In this document: one piece after another, positions 1 to 9,817 of the stretch
Layout of the letters: every line of letters begins with the position of its first letter
How positions within the stretch are numbered: position 1 is the stretch's first letter
The notes under the pieces: generated by a model
What the model was told of the DNA's origin: nothing
Database searches by the model: none
Seen by the model: only the letters and a program-made list of their open reading frames with translations
Assembly: GCF_009617875.1 (NCBI RefSeq)
Contig: NZ_BLAV01000001.1
Location: forward strand, 4,960,001 to 5,024,000
Length of the DNA stretch: 64,000 nt
Reading direction: 5' to 3'
From: Prolixibacter sp. NT017
GTDB lineage: Bacteria; Bacteroidota; Bacteroidia; Bacteroidales; Prolixibacteraceae
Translations under genes and position numbers: made by a program

Positions 1-71
1 TTTTAAGTTGAGCAAATTTAGCTTTTTTCGGGAAACACAACACATTTAGTCTAAGTCTTGATAACTCGGAT

Positions 72-857
72 ATGACAGTAAGGGCAAAGAAAAACCTGGG
101 ACAGCATTTTCTAACGGACAAAAATATTGCCCGCAAGATTGTGGAGAGCCTGCTAAAGAAGGATATTAAACAGGTGCTGGAAGTTGGGCCGGGTATGGGC
201 GTACTGACGCAGTTCCTGCTGGAAGAGAAAGATTTACAAACGTATGTGGTTGAGATTGACCGGGAGTCGGTTGCTTATTTGCACGAGCATTTCCCTGCTC
301 TTGGAGACCATGTGATTTCCGGTGATTTTCTGAAAATGAATTTATCGGAGAAACTTTCCGGACCTTTTGCTTTGATTGGAAACTTCCCCTATAATATTTC
401 TTCCCAGATTTTTTTCAGGGTACTGGAATATCGCAATCAGATTCCCGCGGTGGTGGGAATGATCCAGAAAGAGGTCGCTGAGCGCATCGCCGCAGGACCG
501 GGAAGTAAAACCTACGGAATCCTGAGTGTACTGCTGCAGACCTGGTACGATATCGAGTATCTATTTACAGTACACGAACACGTTTTCTCACCGCCACCTA
601 AAGTAAAATCGGCTGTTATCCGGTTAACCCGGAATAAGGTGGAATCGTTGGAATGCGACGAGAAATTGCTATTCACTATCGTGAAGCAATCCTTTAATCA
701 GCGGCGAAAAACACTGCGAAACAGTTTGAAAGGACTTGTTCCGGAAATCGACCAGCTCGATCCTGCCTGGCTAAAGAAACGGCCGGAGCAATTGTCTGTT
801 CTGGAGTTTATTGAACTGACCCGCGAAATAGAAAAGGTACGTTCGTTCGGAAATTAA
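72..857 (+). CDS. rsmA: 16S rRNA (adenine1518-N6/adenine1519-N6)-dimethyltransferase RsmA (KsgA)
   Basis: Dimethylates two adjacent adenines in the 3' terminal helix of 16S rRNA using S-adenosylmethionine during late 30S assembly. The 261-residue protein has the usual family length. It begins with the typical KKNLGQHFL segment (residues 6-14), has the SAM-binding motif EVGPGMG (37-43) and the catalytic NFPY motif (104-107), followed by the C-terminal helical domain with the conserved NQRRKTLRN stretch. The ATG at 72 fits the family N-terminus. It converges on the permease gene and the two stop codons overlap by 4 nt (854-857). Confidence 0.97.
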   Translation: MTVRAKKNLGQHFLTDKNIARKIVESLLKKDIKQVLEVGPGMGVLTQFLLEEKDLQTYVVEIDRESVAYLHEHFPALGDHVISGDFLKMNLSEKLSGPFALIGNFPYNISSQIFFRVLEYRNQIPAVVGMIQKEVAERIAAGPGSKTYGILSVLLQTWYDIEYLFTVHEHVFSPPPKVKSAVIRLTRNKVESLECDEKLLFTIVKQSFNQRRKTLRNSLKGLVPEIDQLDPAWLKKRPEQLSVLEFIELTREIEKVRSFGN

Positions 858-2104
858 ACCGTATTGATCGCTTCTACCGGGTCGAGACCGGACGCCTTTC
901 GGGCTGGTAACATTCCGGCTACTATTCCGATAGTGGCTGAAATGAAAATTCCGGTGAGAATGTTTCCCAGCGTTAGTGAGATCTGGAAGGACGAAACCTG
1001 ACTGACAAAAACGGCTCCGCCATACACAATCAGTAATCCAATCAATCCTCCCATAACGGAAAGAACGACCGATTCGAAAAGGAACTCCAGCATAATGAAG
1101 TAATTTTTCGCACCCAGCGATTTTTGGATTCCGATGATTCGCGTCCGCTCCCGAACCGAAACGAACATGATGTTCGCAATACCGAAACCTCCCACAAGGA
1201 TGGCAAATCCTCCGATGATCCACCCAGCCAGATTGAAGATCCGGAAGAAATTATCGAGCTGGCCGGAAATGAGGCTTACTTCGTTCAGTGCAAAGTCGTT
1301 TTCTTCGCTTGGTTTAAGTCGCCGGATGGAACGCATTACTCCTTCCAAATCGTCGTGGAGCCGCTGTGCCGATACGCCTTCTTTCCCTTTTACAATGATG
1401 CTTTGCCCCATGTCGCTGCGTATGTCGACCATGCGGGCCGCAAACTTGATGGGAAGCAGCACCCGCTTGTCCATACTGGTACCGAACATGTCTTCGCCCA
1501 TTTTGGTAAAGACACCGATGATATAAATTTTATAGCCTTGTATTTTGATGGTTTTCCCAACCGGATTTTCATTCGGGAAAAGTTGTGATGCCACATCTGC
1601 TCCCAGCATACCGAGGTTCCGTGCTGAGTTCATCTCAATTTCGGAGAATGCCCTGCCCCGTGCCACATCCAGCGACCAGATGTGAATCAATCCGGGCGAG
1701 GTTCCCATGATTTGCACATTCTCGGCACTGTTTCTACCCACTTGTACGGTGCGCTGAAAACCGACATTGAATGACGCATCTTGCGACAATTGCGAACGCC
1801 GCAAAATATCTTCAGCCTCCTGTAGGCTGGGAACCGGGCGGTTCATGTATTTCCACCAGGGATATTCTGTTTCACCTTCGGGCGGAGCCCACGGCCATTT
1901 CTGAATATAAATTACGTTGCTACCCAACGACTCCATACTGTTACGAATGGCCCGTTCCAGCGAGTCAATCACGGTTAAAACCGATATGATACTGAAGATG
2001 CCGATCGTAATTCCCAAAAGCGAAAGAAATGTTCGCAATTTGTTTACGATTAAAGCATTGTATGCAAAACGGAAACTTTCGAGTATGAGTTTGAGTAAAA
2101 GCAT
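854..2104 (-). CDS. ABC transporter permease, MacB/FtsX type
   Basis: Membrane subunit of a MacB-like ABC transporter, a group that moves lipoproteins, peptides or drugs across or out of the inner membrane. Of 416 residues, the N-terminus has one membrane segment (about 20-45) in a region rich in conserved residues ([15 protein letters not shown]), followed by a long periplasmic MacB_PCD-like domain (about 50-270) and three C-terminal membrane segments of the FtsX domain (about 290-400) ending in [13 protein letters not shown], typical of this family. No ATPase or membrane-fusion gene lies next to it in the window, so the substrate cannot be inferred. It starts at an ATG with purH divergent upstream. 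Confidence 0.9.
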   Translation of the reverse strand: MLLLKLILESFRFAYNALIVNKLRTFLSLLGITIGIFSIISVLTVIDSLERAIRNSMESLGSNVIYIQKWPWAPPEGETEYPWWKYMNRPVPSLQEAEDILRRSQLSQDASFNVGFQRTVQVGRNSAENVQIMGTSPGLIHIWSLDVARGRAFSEIEMNSARNLGMLGADVASQLFPNENPVGKTIKIQGYKIYIIGVFTKMGEDMFGTSMDKRVLLPIKFAARMVDIRSDMGQSIIVKGKEGVSAQRLHDDLEGVMRSIRRLKPSEENDFALNEVSLISGQLDNFFRIFNLAGWIIGGFAILVGGFGIANIMFVSVRERTRIIGIQKSLGAKNYFIMLEFLFESVVLSVMGGLIGLLIVYGGAVFVSQVSSFQISLTLGNILTGIFISATIGIVAGMLPARKASGLDPVEAINTV

Positions 2105-2207
2105 AGCATTTAATGGTTGTTTAAAGGTAGGAATAATTTAAAAAGAGACCTTGGCTCGCTTTTGTTTTTATGTTTATTGAAAATATTATAAATCAATTTA
2201 TAAAAGG

Positions 2208-2238
2208 CCTGAAAACTTACGGCTTTTTATTAACTTTG
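2208..2238 (+). promoter_or_regulatory. Predicted Bacteroidota promoter for purH
   Basis: The box TAACTTTG (2231-2238) matches the TAnnTTTG -7 consensus of the Bacteroidota housekeeping sigma factor, 24 nt upstream of the purH ATG. The -33 position (2208-2211) is CCTG and so only weakly like TTTG. Confidence 0.4.
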
Positions 2239-2262
2239 CGGGTAAAAGTTAAATAATTATAA

Positions 2263-3786
2263 ATGAGCGGCTTAAAGAAGATAAAATCAGCGTTGATTTC
2301 TGTTTATCACAAAGATAAACTGGATCTCATTGTTCAAAAACTGAATGAGCTGGGGGTAACGATCTATTCGACCGGGGGCACACAAAAGTTTATTAGTGAC
2401 TTGAATGTGCCGGTAAGTGCAGTGGAAGATTTGACTACTTACCCCTCCATTTTGGGAGGAAGAGTGAAAACGCTTCATCCGAAGGTATTTGGTGGAATCC
2501 TGGCTCGCAGGGAGAACAAAGGAGATCAGGAACAGCTTAAACAGTATGAGATTCCAGAAATTGATTTGGTAATTGTCGACCTTTACCCCTTTGAGGAAAC
2601 GGTTGCCACAGGAGCTTCGGAAGCTGATATTATTGAGAAGATCGATATCGGCGGAATAGCGTTGATTAGGGGAGCCGCCAAGAATTTTAATGATGTACTG
2701 ATTGTTTCCCACCGCGGTCAGTACGAAGCGTTGCAGGCTTTGCTCGATGAAAAAGGAGGCGAAACTTCGCTGGATGACCGGAAAGCTTTCGCCGGAGAAG
2801 CCTTTGCAACTTCTTCGCATTACGATACTGCTATTTATAATTATTTTGCTGGCGAATGGCCGGAAAATTTCCGTGCCAGCCAGAATGAGTCGAAGTCGTT
2901 GCGCTACGGTGAAAACCCTCATCAGAAAGGTGTTTTCTTCGGCAAGTTTGACGAAATGTTCGAGCAGCTTCACGGCAAGGAGATTTCATACAACAATTTG
3001 CTGGATATCGATGCAGCCGTCAGTTTGATTGACGAGTATGACGACACGACATTTGCTATCCTAAAACACAACAACGCCTGCGGATGTGCCAGCCGCGAGA
3101 ATCTTGTAGAAGCATGGAAAGACGCATTGGCCGGTGATCCGGTATCTGCTTTTGGTGGAATTTTAATTACCAACCGGGAAGTAGATGCGGCTACCGCTGC
3201 CGAAGCGAACAAGATTTTCTTTGAGGTAATTATTGCTCCTGCATATTCAGCGGAAGCACTCGAAATTTTGGAGAGTAAGAAGAACCGTATCATCCTGATT
3301 AGGAAAGAGGCGAAGATGTCGGATGTACAATTCCGGAGTGTGCTGAATGGAGTGATTGTGCAGGAAAAAGACAGGAAACGGGAAGTAGCCGAAGAGTTGC
3401 AGCCGGTAACGAAAAAAGTACCTACAGTAGAACAGGTGGAAGATTTATTGTTTGCAAATCGCTTGGTTAAACAATCAAAATCGAATACGATCGTTCTAGC
3501 TAAGGGAAAACAACTGCTGGCGAGTGGTGTTGGCGAAACTTCCCGGGTGGATGCACTGAAGCATGCCATTGAAAAAGCAAAATCGTTTGGTTTTGATTTG
3601 AAGGGCGCTGTGATGTCATCTGATGCGTTCTTTCCATTTGCCGACTCGGTAGAAATTGCACATAACGAGGGGATCGATTGTGTGATTCAGCCGGGGGGAT
3701 CAATCCGGGATAAAGACTCCATCGAATTCTGCGACGCGCATGATATGGCGATGGTTGTAACCGGAATCCGGCATTTTAAACATTGA
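2263..3786 (+). CDS. purH: Bifunctional AICAR formyltransferase / IMP cyclohydrolase PurH
   Basis: Catalyses the last two steps of de novo IMP synthesis: formylation of AICAR by 10-formyl-THF, then ring closure. At 507 residues it is full length. The N-terminal cyclohydrolase (MGS-like) domain carries STGGT (36-40) and GGRVKTLHP (65-73). The C-terminal transformylase carries RYGENPHQ (214-221) and the catalytic KHNNACG (268-274), and ends in a typical GIRHFKH. It is followed 38 nt later by mreB, so cotranscription with the cell-shape genes is possible; purH-mreB adjacency is a familiar arrangement in Bacteroidota. Confidence 0.98.
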   Translation: MSGLKKIKSALISVYHKDKLDLIVQKLNELGVTIYSTGGTQKFISDLNVPVSAVEDLTTYPSILGGRVKTLHPKVFGGILARRENKGDQEQLKQYEIPEIDLVIVDLYPFEETVATGASEADIIEKIDIGGIALIRGAAKNFNDVLIVSHRGQYEALQALLDEKGGETSLDDRKAFAGEAFATSSHYDTAIYNYFAGEWPENFRASQNESKSLRYGENPHQKGVFFGKFDEMFEQLHGKEISYNNLLDIDAAVSLIDEYDDTTFAILKHNNACGCASRENLVEAWKDALAGDPVSAFGGILITNREVDAATAAEANKIFFEVIIAPAYSAEALEILESKKNRIILIRKEAKMSDVQFRSVLNGVIVQEKDRKREVAEELQPVTKKVPTVEQVEDLLFANRLVKQSKSNTIVLAKGKQLLASGVGETSRVDALKHAIEKAKSFGFDLKGAVMSSDAFFPFADSVEIAHNEGIDCVIQPGGSIRDKDSIEFCDAHDMAMVVTGIRHFKH

Positions 3787-3824
3787 GAAGTATTAACAAT
3801 AAATGAACTAAGACACGTATACGT

Positions 3825-4847
3825 ATGGGCCTATTCTCGTTTCTTACCCAGGAAATTGCCATCGACCTTGGTACGGCCAATACCATCATTATTCATAATG
3901 ATAAAATTGTTGTTGATGAACCATCGATCGTGACCATCGATATGAAAACCGAAAAAATGGTCGCCATCGGGGAGAAGGCAAGGCAGATGCAGGGGAAAAC
4001 ACACGCGAATCTGAAAACAATCCGTCCGTTACGCGACGGGGTGATTGCTGATTTTAACGCGGCAGAACAGATGATCAGAGGGATGATTAAAATGATTCAT
4101 CCGAAAAGCCGTTTGTTTTCACCGGCATTAAAAATGGTAGTTTGTATCCCGTCCGGCTCAACCGAAGTGGAGATCAGGGCGGTACGCGACTCGTCGGAAC
4201 ATGCCGGCGGACGCGAAGTTTACATGATTTACGAACCGATGGCGGCCGCTATTGGTATCGGCCTCGATGTAGAAGCACCCGAGGGAAATATGATTGTCGA
4301 TATCGGTGGTGGTACTACCGAGATTGCCGTTATCTCGCTTGGCGGAATTGTGACGAACAAGTCCATCCGTATTGCGGGTGACGACCTGACCGGCGACATC
4401 ATGGAGTACATGCGTCACCAGCACAACATTAAGATTGGCGAGCGTACGGCAGAGGAGATCAAAATCAACGTAGGCGCTGCATTGTCTGAGTTAGAGGATG
4501 CACCATCGGATTTTATTATCCAGGGACCGAACCAAATGACGGCATTGCCCATCGAAGTTCCGGTATCTTACCAGGAAATTGCGCATTGTCTGGAAAAATC
4601 GATTTCGAAGATTGAAACAGCTATATTGAGTGCATTGGAGCAAACTCCGCCGGAGTTGTATGCCGATATCGTGAACCGCGGTATTTGGCTGGCAGGTGGT
4701 GGTGCATTGCTGCGCGGACTCGACAAACGCCTGTCCGATAAGATTAATATTCCGTTCCATATTGCTGAAGACCCGTTGCGGGCTGTGGCCAGAGGAACCG
4801 GAATTGCACTGAAGAATGTGGACAAATTCTCATTTCTTCTTCGTTAA
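3825..4847 (+). CDS. mreB: Rod shape-determining protein MreB (bacterial actin)
   Basis: Cytoplasmic actin homologue that polymerises under the inner membrane and organises lateral-wall synthesis. The 340 residues match the family length. Visible ATPase motifs are phosphate-1 (DLGTANT, near residue 15), phosphate-2 (DIGGGTTEIAV, about 163-173) and the adenosine motif near the C-terminus (LAGGGALLRGLD). The N-terminal MGLFSFLTQE could serve as a membrane-targeting helix. First gene of the complete mre-mrd cluster; a terminator-like hairpin follows it. Confidence 0.98.
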   Translation: MGLFSFLTQEIAIDLGTANTIIIHNDKIVVDEPSIVTIDMKTEKMVAIGEKARQMQGKTHANLKTIRPLRDGVIADFNAAEQMIRGMIKMIHPKSRLFSPALKMVVCIPSGSTEVEIRAVRDSSEHAGGREVYMIYEPMAAAIGIGLDVEAPEGNMIVDIGGGTTEIAVISLGGIVTNKSIRIAGDDLTGDIMEYMRHQHNIKIGERTAEEIKINVGAALSELEDAPSDFIIQGPNQMTALPIEVPVSYQEIAHCLEKSISKIETAILSALEQTPPELYADIVNRGIWLAGGGALLRGLDKRLSDKINIPFHIAEDPLRAVARGTGIALKNVDKFSFLLR

Positions 4848-4872
4848 CATGAAATAAAATTAACGCGGACCA

Positions 4873-4898
4873 GGGAGGAGTATATTCCTCCCTTTTTT
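4873..4898 (+). terminator. Hairpin plus T-tract between mreB and mreC
   Basis: A perfect 7-bp stem (4873-4879 with 4886-4892), a 6-nt loop and six Ts (4893-4898) end 4 nt before the mreC ATG. It looks like an intrinsic terminator or attenuator that would lower mreC-rodA transcription relative to mreB. Confidence 0.6.
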
Positions 4899-4902
4899 GC
4901 CT

Positions 4903-5736
4903 ATGAGGAGTTTACTACGTTTTCTGGCTAAGTACCACGTCGTGTTTTTATTCGTATTTCTGGAAGTGCTGTCCATCATGATGATCGTGAAGTACAATAA
5001 TTATCAACGTGTCAAATTTATGAGTTCCAGTAACCAGTTAACCGGAAGCATTTATGACGGTTATTGGGGGATTGCGCAGTATTTTTCCTTGAAACAACTC
5101 AACGATGAATTGGCTGAAGAAAATGCCAAGTTACGCTCGGAGTTGATGCGCGAGGAGCTTTCGAAGATAGGGAACGATGCTCCGCAACAAGATTCACTGT
5201 ATCAGCAAAACTTTTTCTTCCTCACTGCCAAGGTGATTAACAATTCGGTGAACCGGGTTCATAATTATATTTTGCTGAATAAAGGTTCGCGGCATGGAAT
5301 AAAACCCGATATGGGAGTGGTTTCCAGCAATGGTGTGGTCGGTGTGGTAACGAACGTGTCGAAAAATTACTGTACCGTTATTTCGCTCCTGAACAACCGG
5401 TTGAAGATTAGTGCAAAGATCAAGCGTAACAATTACTTTGGTTCGCTTACGTGGAATGGTGATGATTACCGCAAAGCCGAACTCGATGAGATTCCTTTTC
5501 ATGTGGATGTAGCCAAAGGCGATACCATTGTGACGAGTGGTTATTCGGCCATCTTCCCGGAAGGATTGATGTTGGGGACGGTTTCTGATTATTCACTCCA
5601 GGGAGGTAGTAATTTCTACAAAATCACGGTTAACCTTTCGGTCGATTTCAAGAACCTGGTGTATGTGGATGTTATTCAGAACAAAACACGCGACGAAATA
5701 CTGAAGCTCGAATCAACGGACGAAAATGATCAATGA
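4903..5736 (+). CDS. mreC: Rod shape-determining protein MreC
   Basis: Periplasmic scaffold that links MreB/MreD to PBP2. The 277-residue product has a single N-terminal membrane segment (about residues 12-30), a coiled coil (LKQLNDELAEENAKLRSELM region, about 65-90) and a C-terminal beta-rich domain, the canonical MreC layout. I chose the ATG at 4903; a TTG two codons earlier lies within the T-tract of the preceding hairpin and is unlikely. Overlaps mreD by 11 nt. Confidence 0.93.
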   Translation: MRSLLRFLAKYHVVFLFVFLEVLSIMMIVKYNNYQRVKFMSSSNQLTGSIYDGYWGIAQYFSLKQLNDELAEENAKLRSELMREELSKIGNDAPQQDSLYQQNFFFLTAKVINNSVNRVHNYILLNKGSRHGIKPDMGVVSSNGVVGVVTNVSKNYCTVISLLNNRLKISAKIKRNNYFGSLTWNGDDYRKAELDEIPFHVDVAKGDTIVTSGYSAIFPEGLMLGTVSDYSLQGGSNFYKITVNLSVDFKNLVYVDVIQNKTRDEILKLESTDENDQ

Positions 5737-6232
5737 TATTCTGAAATACGGCATTATGTATGTTGTGCTGGTCCTGGTTCAGGTCCTGCTCATCAACAAT
5801 GTGCAATTGGGGGGAATGTATTCTCCATTCATCTATATTCTTTTCATTCTATTGCTGCCGTTCGATACGCCCCGTTATCTGTTGCTGATGCTCGGATTTT
5901 TACTGGGATTGACAATCGACATTTTCTCCAATACGCCGGGAATTCATGCTTCAGCTACGGTATTCACAGCTTTTTTACGGCCCGGAGTTTTGATGTTGAT
6001 CTCTTCCAGGGACACGTATGAACCGGGAAGCGCACCGCGAATTAGTACATACGGTTTCGAGTGGTTCCTGAAGTACGCTGTTATCCTGGTGTTGGCGCAC
6101 AACCTGTTTCTCTTTTTCGTGGAAGCATTTACCCTGCACGGGTTATTTCATACGTTGCTTAAAGCAATCATCAACGCCTTTTTATCGATAATTTTAATAG
6201 TTTTGAGCCAATATCTGGTATTCCGGAAATAG
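5726..6232 (+). CDS. mreD: Rod shape-determining protein MreD
   Basis: Small polytopic inner-membrane protein of the elongasome. The 168 residues are almost all hydrophobic, with about five predicted membrane segments. Sequence similarity in this family is weak, so identification rests mainly on size, topology and position between mreC (11-nt overlap) and the PBP2 gene (18 nt downstream). Confidence 0.9.
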   Translation: MINDILKYGIMYVVLVLVQVLLINNVQLGGMYSPFIYILFILLLPFDTPRYLLLMLGFLLGLTIDIFSNTPGIHASATVFTAFLRPGVLMLISSRDTYEPGSAPRISTYGFEWFLKYAVILVLAHNLFLFFVEAFTLHGLFHTLLKAIINAFLSIILIVLSQYLVFRK

Positions 6233-6250
6233 CATGGTTCGAAATTAATA

Positions 6251-8215
6251 GTGGTGGATTCCAACGCAAAACGTACATATCTTATTGCAGCCATATTTTT
6301 AGTGGTAGCTGTGATGTATTTAATTCGCCTGTTTACGCTGCAGGTGGTTGATACATCGTACAAACTTTCAGCTACCAATAACGTGGTGCGCCGTATTGTG
6401 AACTACCCTGCGAGAGGGTTGGTTTACGATAGGAAGGGGACACTGCTGGTGTACAATCAGGCTGCTTACGATATGCTGGTTACACCTCGCGAATTGCAGC
6501 CTTTCGACACCCTGAATTTCTGCAATATTACCGGTGTAACGAAAGAAGAACTGGAGGAGCAACTGCAAAAGGCAAAGGATTACTCTTACTTTAAACCTTC
6601 CGTAATCATCAAGCAGTTGTCGGCCCAGCGATATGCCATTCTGCAGGAACAGTTGTACAAATTTTCCGGTTTCTTCGTGCAAACACGTACGCTTCGGGAA
6701 TATCCACAGAAGATCGCATCGCACGTACTGGGATACGTTGGCGAAGTGAACCAGCAGATGATTAAAAAGGATCCGTATTACGAAACGGGTGATTATGCTG
6801 GTATTACTGGACTCGAAAAATCATACGAGAAGGAGCTTCGAGGTAAAAAGGGAGTCAACTACCTGATGGTGGACGTGCACAACCGGATAAAAGGCTCTTT
6901 TCAAAACGGTCGTTACGACACAACCGCAGTGATTGGGGAGAATGTTGTGACTTCGCTGGACGCCGATTTGCAACGTTACGGCGAAAAGCTGATGCAGGGA
7001 AAAGCCGGAAGTATTGTAGCCATCGAACCTTCGACAGGTGAGGTTCTGACATTGGTTAGCTCGCCGACATACGATCCCAATTTGCTGGTTGGGCGCGACA
7101 GGGGGGAGCATTACCTGGCGCTGGCGCGTGATACGCTGAATCCTTTATTCAATCGCGCATTTATGGCGCAATATCCTCCGGGGTCGACCTTTAAAATGGT
7201 GAACGCTCTGATTGGACTACAGGAAGGAGTCCTAACACCCTATACTCGTTATGCATGTCATTATGGCTACACAGTTGGTAATTATCATATGGGGTGCCAT
7301 CACGATACCGTTTTTACATTAAGTGGTTCTATTGCCGAATCCTGTAACGCATATTATGCCCAGGAGTTTCGCAGTATACTGGAGAATCCTAAATACCCGG
7401 ATGTTCGACAGGCCTATGATACATGGCGGAAATACGTGATGAGTTTTGGTTTTGGCCGTACGCTGGGAACCGATTTTCCGAATGAGCTGAAAGGATTTGT
7501 GCCTTCTTCCAATTTTTATGAGAAGTACGTGTTTAAAGGGTCCCGTTGGCGGGCTTTGCCGATTATCTCGCTGGCCATTGGGCAGGGCGAGCTGGGAATT
7601 ACTCCTTTGCAGCTGGCTAATTATGCGGCAACATTGGCAAACCGGGGCTATTATTATATTCCTCATATAGTAAAGAAAATTCAGAATGAAAATATTCCCA
7701 CGCGGTTTACAGAGCGGCATTATACCGATATTGACACGACTCAATTCTCAAAAATCATTGAGGGAATGGAAGAAGTGATGGAACCAGGTGGTACGGCTGC
7801 TATGTCACATATTCCTGGAATTCTGGTTTGCGGAAAGACGGGAACAGCACAAAACCCGCATGGGGCCGATCACTCGGTTTTCATGGCATTTGCGCCAGCC
7901 GACCATCCGAAGATTGCCATTTCTGTTTATGTAGAGAATGGAGTCTGGGGCGCCCGGTATGCCGCGCCGATTGCCAGCCTGATGATTGAGAAATACCTGA
8001 CTGATTCGATTTCCTCCGGAAGGAAATGGCTGGAGAAACGTATGATGGAAGCCAATTTGCTGGAACCGAAGAAGCCTAAAAAGAAGGCTCCGGCAAAACC
8101 GGAAACAACCGTCAGCAGCACTACAAATAAAACTCCTGAAAGGGATACGGTGCCTCCTAAAGAGATAGCGGTAAAAAGAGATTCACTGGTTATACAAGAA
8201 GATACAATCAATTGA
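6251..8215 (+). CDS. mrdA: Penicillin-binding protein 2 (elongasome transpeptidase)
   Basis: Class B PBP that crosslinks lateral-wall peptidoglycan with RodA. It has an N-terminal membrane anchor (about residues 10-31), a PBP dimerisation/pedestal domain, and a transpeptidase domain with SxxK (Ser312-Lys315 in PPGSTFK), SxN (Ser364-Asn366) and KTG (529-531). The C-terminus carries an extra Lys/Pro/Thr-rich tail of about 60 residues (EPKKPKKKAPAKPE and onward), not needed for catalysis. The start is GTG at 6251 or the GTG next to it; no ATG is available there. The stop overlaps the rodA start. Confidence 0.96.
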   Translation: MVDSNAKRTYLIAAIFLVVAVMYLIRLFTLQVVDTSYKLSATNNVVRRIVNYPARGLVYDRKGTLLVYNQAAYDMLVTPRELQPFDTLNFCNITGVTKEELEEQLQKAKDYSYFKPSVIIKQLSAQRYAILQEQLYKFSGFFVQTRTLREYPQKIASHVLGYVGEVNQQMIKKDPYYETGDYAGITGLEKSYEKELRGKKGVNYLMVDVHNRIKGSFQNGRYDTTAVIGENVVTSLDADLQRYGEKLMQGKAGSIVAIEPSTGEVLTLVSSPTYDPNLLVGRDRGEHYLALARDTLNPLFNRAFMAQYPPGSTFKMVNALIGLQEGVLTPYTRYACHYGYTVGNYHMGCHHDTVFTLSGSIAESCNAYYAQEFRSILENPKYPDVRQAYDTWRKYVMSFGFGRTLGTDFPNELKGFVPSSNFYEKYVFKGSRWRALPIISLAIGQGELGITPLQLANYAATLANRGYYYIPHIVKKIQNENIPTRFTERHYTDIDTTQFSKIIEGMEEVMEPGGTAAMSHIPGILVCGKTGTAQNPHGADHSVFMAFAPADHPKIAISVYVENGVWGARYAAPIASLMIEKYLTDSISSGRKWLEKRMMEANLLEPKKPKKKAPAKPETTVSSTTNKTPERDTVPPKEIAVKRDSLVIQEDTIN

Positions 8216-9636
8216 TACGCAGGAATAACATATGGTATAATCTTGATTGGATCACGGTCCTACTTTACGTGATTCTGGTGTTCATGGGGTGGCTGAATAT
8301 TTATGCCGCTGTGTACAACGAAGATCATCAGAGCATCATGGACATGACCCAACGCTATGGTAAGCAGCTGATTTGGATCCTAATGGCTTCGTTTATTGCC
8401 ATTACCGTGCTGATTATCGATAGTAAATTTTATGTGGCGTTTGCCTATGTTTTTTATGCTGTGGTCATTGTTCTGCTCGTTGCCGTCCTATTCTTCGGAA
8501 AGGAAGTGAATGGTGCACGCGCCTGGTTTGAGATTGGCGGATTTGCGCTGCAGCCCGCTGAGCTTGGGAAGTTTGTTACGAACCTGGCGGTAGCCAAATA
8601 CATTAGTCAGTACAATTTCAAGATGCACCGGATTAAATCGCTGGCGGTGTTGGGGATGTTGATCGGTATCCCCGCCTTGCTGATTATTGCACAGAACGAC
8701 ACCGGTTCGGCGTTGGTTTATGCCGTATTCATCCTGGTTTTCTACCGCGAAGGCTTGTCAGGGATGTTCCTGTTCTGGGGATTTGCTGCAGCGGTATTAT
8801 TTGTCCTTACACTCATTTGGAATGAAGTTCGCCTGGTTGGCTTCCTCATTTTTGCATCGATACTGGCGTATGGAATTGTTCGCCAGAAAATGAAGGAAGT
8901 AATTAAGATGGTCGTCATTTTTGCGGCTATCCTGGGTGTTGTCTACCTGTTTAGTCACATGGTTCGTCCAGGATGGTCGACGGCTATAATATTATATGCT
9001 GCTACCGGGATTTCGATTTTTGTCTTCATCATTTACGGTATCCGGAAAAGAATTCAGCCGGTGTTGTGGGTTGTGCTGTTCTTTGTCAGCTCGCTGGCAC
9101 TCAGTAAGTCGGTTTCTTTCGTGTATCAAGATGTGCTGGTCGCTCACCAACGCGATCGGATTGACGAAGTACTGGGTATTCGTTCCGATCCATTAGGCGT
9201 AGGGTACAATGTGAATCAATCGAAAATTGCCATTGGTTCAGGCGGCGTTACGGGAAAAGGTTTCCTGAAAGGAACCCAGACGAAATTCAACTTTGTGCCC
9301 GAGCAGAGTACCGACTTTATCTTCTGTACGGTAGGCGAAGAGTGGGGCTTCCTGGGAACCTCGACGGTGATTATCCTATTCATGATATTATTGATACGCT
9401 TGTTGTTCCTTGCCGAACGACAGCGTTCCCGGTTTAGTCGGGTATATGGATATGGTGTGGCCGGAATTCTATTTTTTCACTTCGCTATTAATATCGGTAT
9501 GACTATCGGTTTGGTGCCGGTTATCGGTATTCCACTTCCGTTTTTCAGCTATGGCGGGTCATCGCTGTGGTCGTTCACATTCCTGTTGTTTATCTTTTTG
9601 CGCCTCGATGCTAGTCGCATGGAAATCCTTAGATAA
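8212..9636 (+). CDS. rodA: Rod shape-determining protein RodA (SEDS glycosyltransferase)
   Basis: SEDS-family peptidoglycan polymerase that acts with PBP2. The 474-residue polytopic protein has about ten membrane segments and the SEDS signatures QPAELGK in the middle and a C-terminal VIGIPLPFFSYGGSS. It is longer than the enterobacterial protein (about 370 aa) because of extra hydrophobic segments in the middle (residues about 180-300). The start is a TTG at 8212 overlapping the mrdA stop (TTGA), which suggests translational coupling; no in-frame ATG is near. Confidence 0.95.
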   Translation: MIRRNNIWYNLDWITVLLYVILVFMGWLNIYAAVYNEDHQSIMDMTQRYGKQLIWILMASFIAITVLIIDSKFYVAFAYVFYAVVIVLLVAVLFFGKEVNGARAWFEIGGFALQPAELGKFVTNLAVAKYISQYNFKMHRIKSLAVLGMLIGIPALLIIAQNDTGSALVYAVFILVFYREGLSGMFLFWGFAAAVLFVLTLIWNEVRLVGFLIFASILAYGIVRQKMKEVIKMVVIFAAILGVVYLFSHMVRPGWSTAIILYAATGISIFVFIIYGIRKRIQPVLWVVLFFVSSLALSKSVSFVYQDVLVAHQRDRIDEVLGIRSDPLGVGYNVNQSKIAIGSGGVTGKGFLKGTQTKFNFVPEQSTDFIFCTVGEEWGFLGTSTVIILFMILLIRLLFLAERQRSRFSRVYGYGVAGILFFHFAINIGMTIGLVPVIGIPLPFFSYGGSSLWSFTFLLFIFLRLDASRMEILR

Positions 9637-9655
9637 TAGCACGATAGTATTCTGA

Positions 9656-9687
9656 TTTGATAAATAACCTTTATTTTACTACCTTTA
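9656..9687 (+). promoter_or_regulatory. Predicted promoter for the KamA-like gene
   Basis: TTTG (9656-9659), a 20-nt spacer and TACCTTTA (9680-9687), one base off the TAnnTTTG consensus, lie 130 nt before the start codon. Confidence 0.4.
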
Positions 9688-9817
9688 GGAGCCAATAAAA
9701 TGAAGCTATCGCCTAACGTGCTGTCTAATAGGTAAATATATGCCTTCCTGAAAACGGCTTCATTATCCTTGTTTGGCATCAATTTTATTTTGGGGTTATT
9801 TTTAATTTTTCTAGGGT

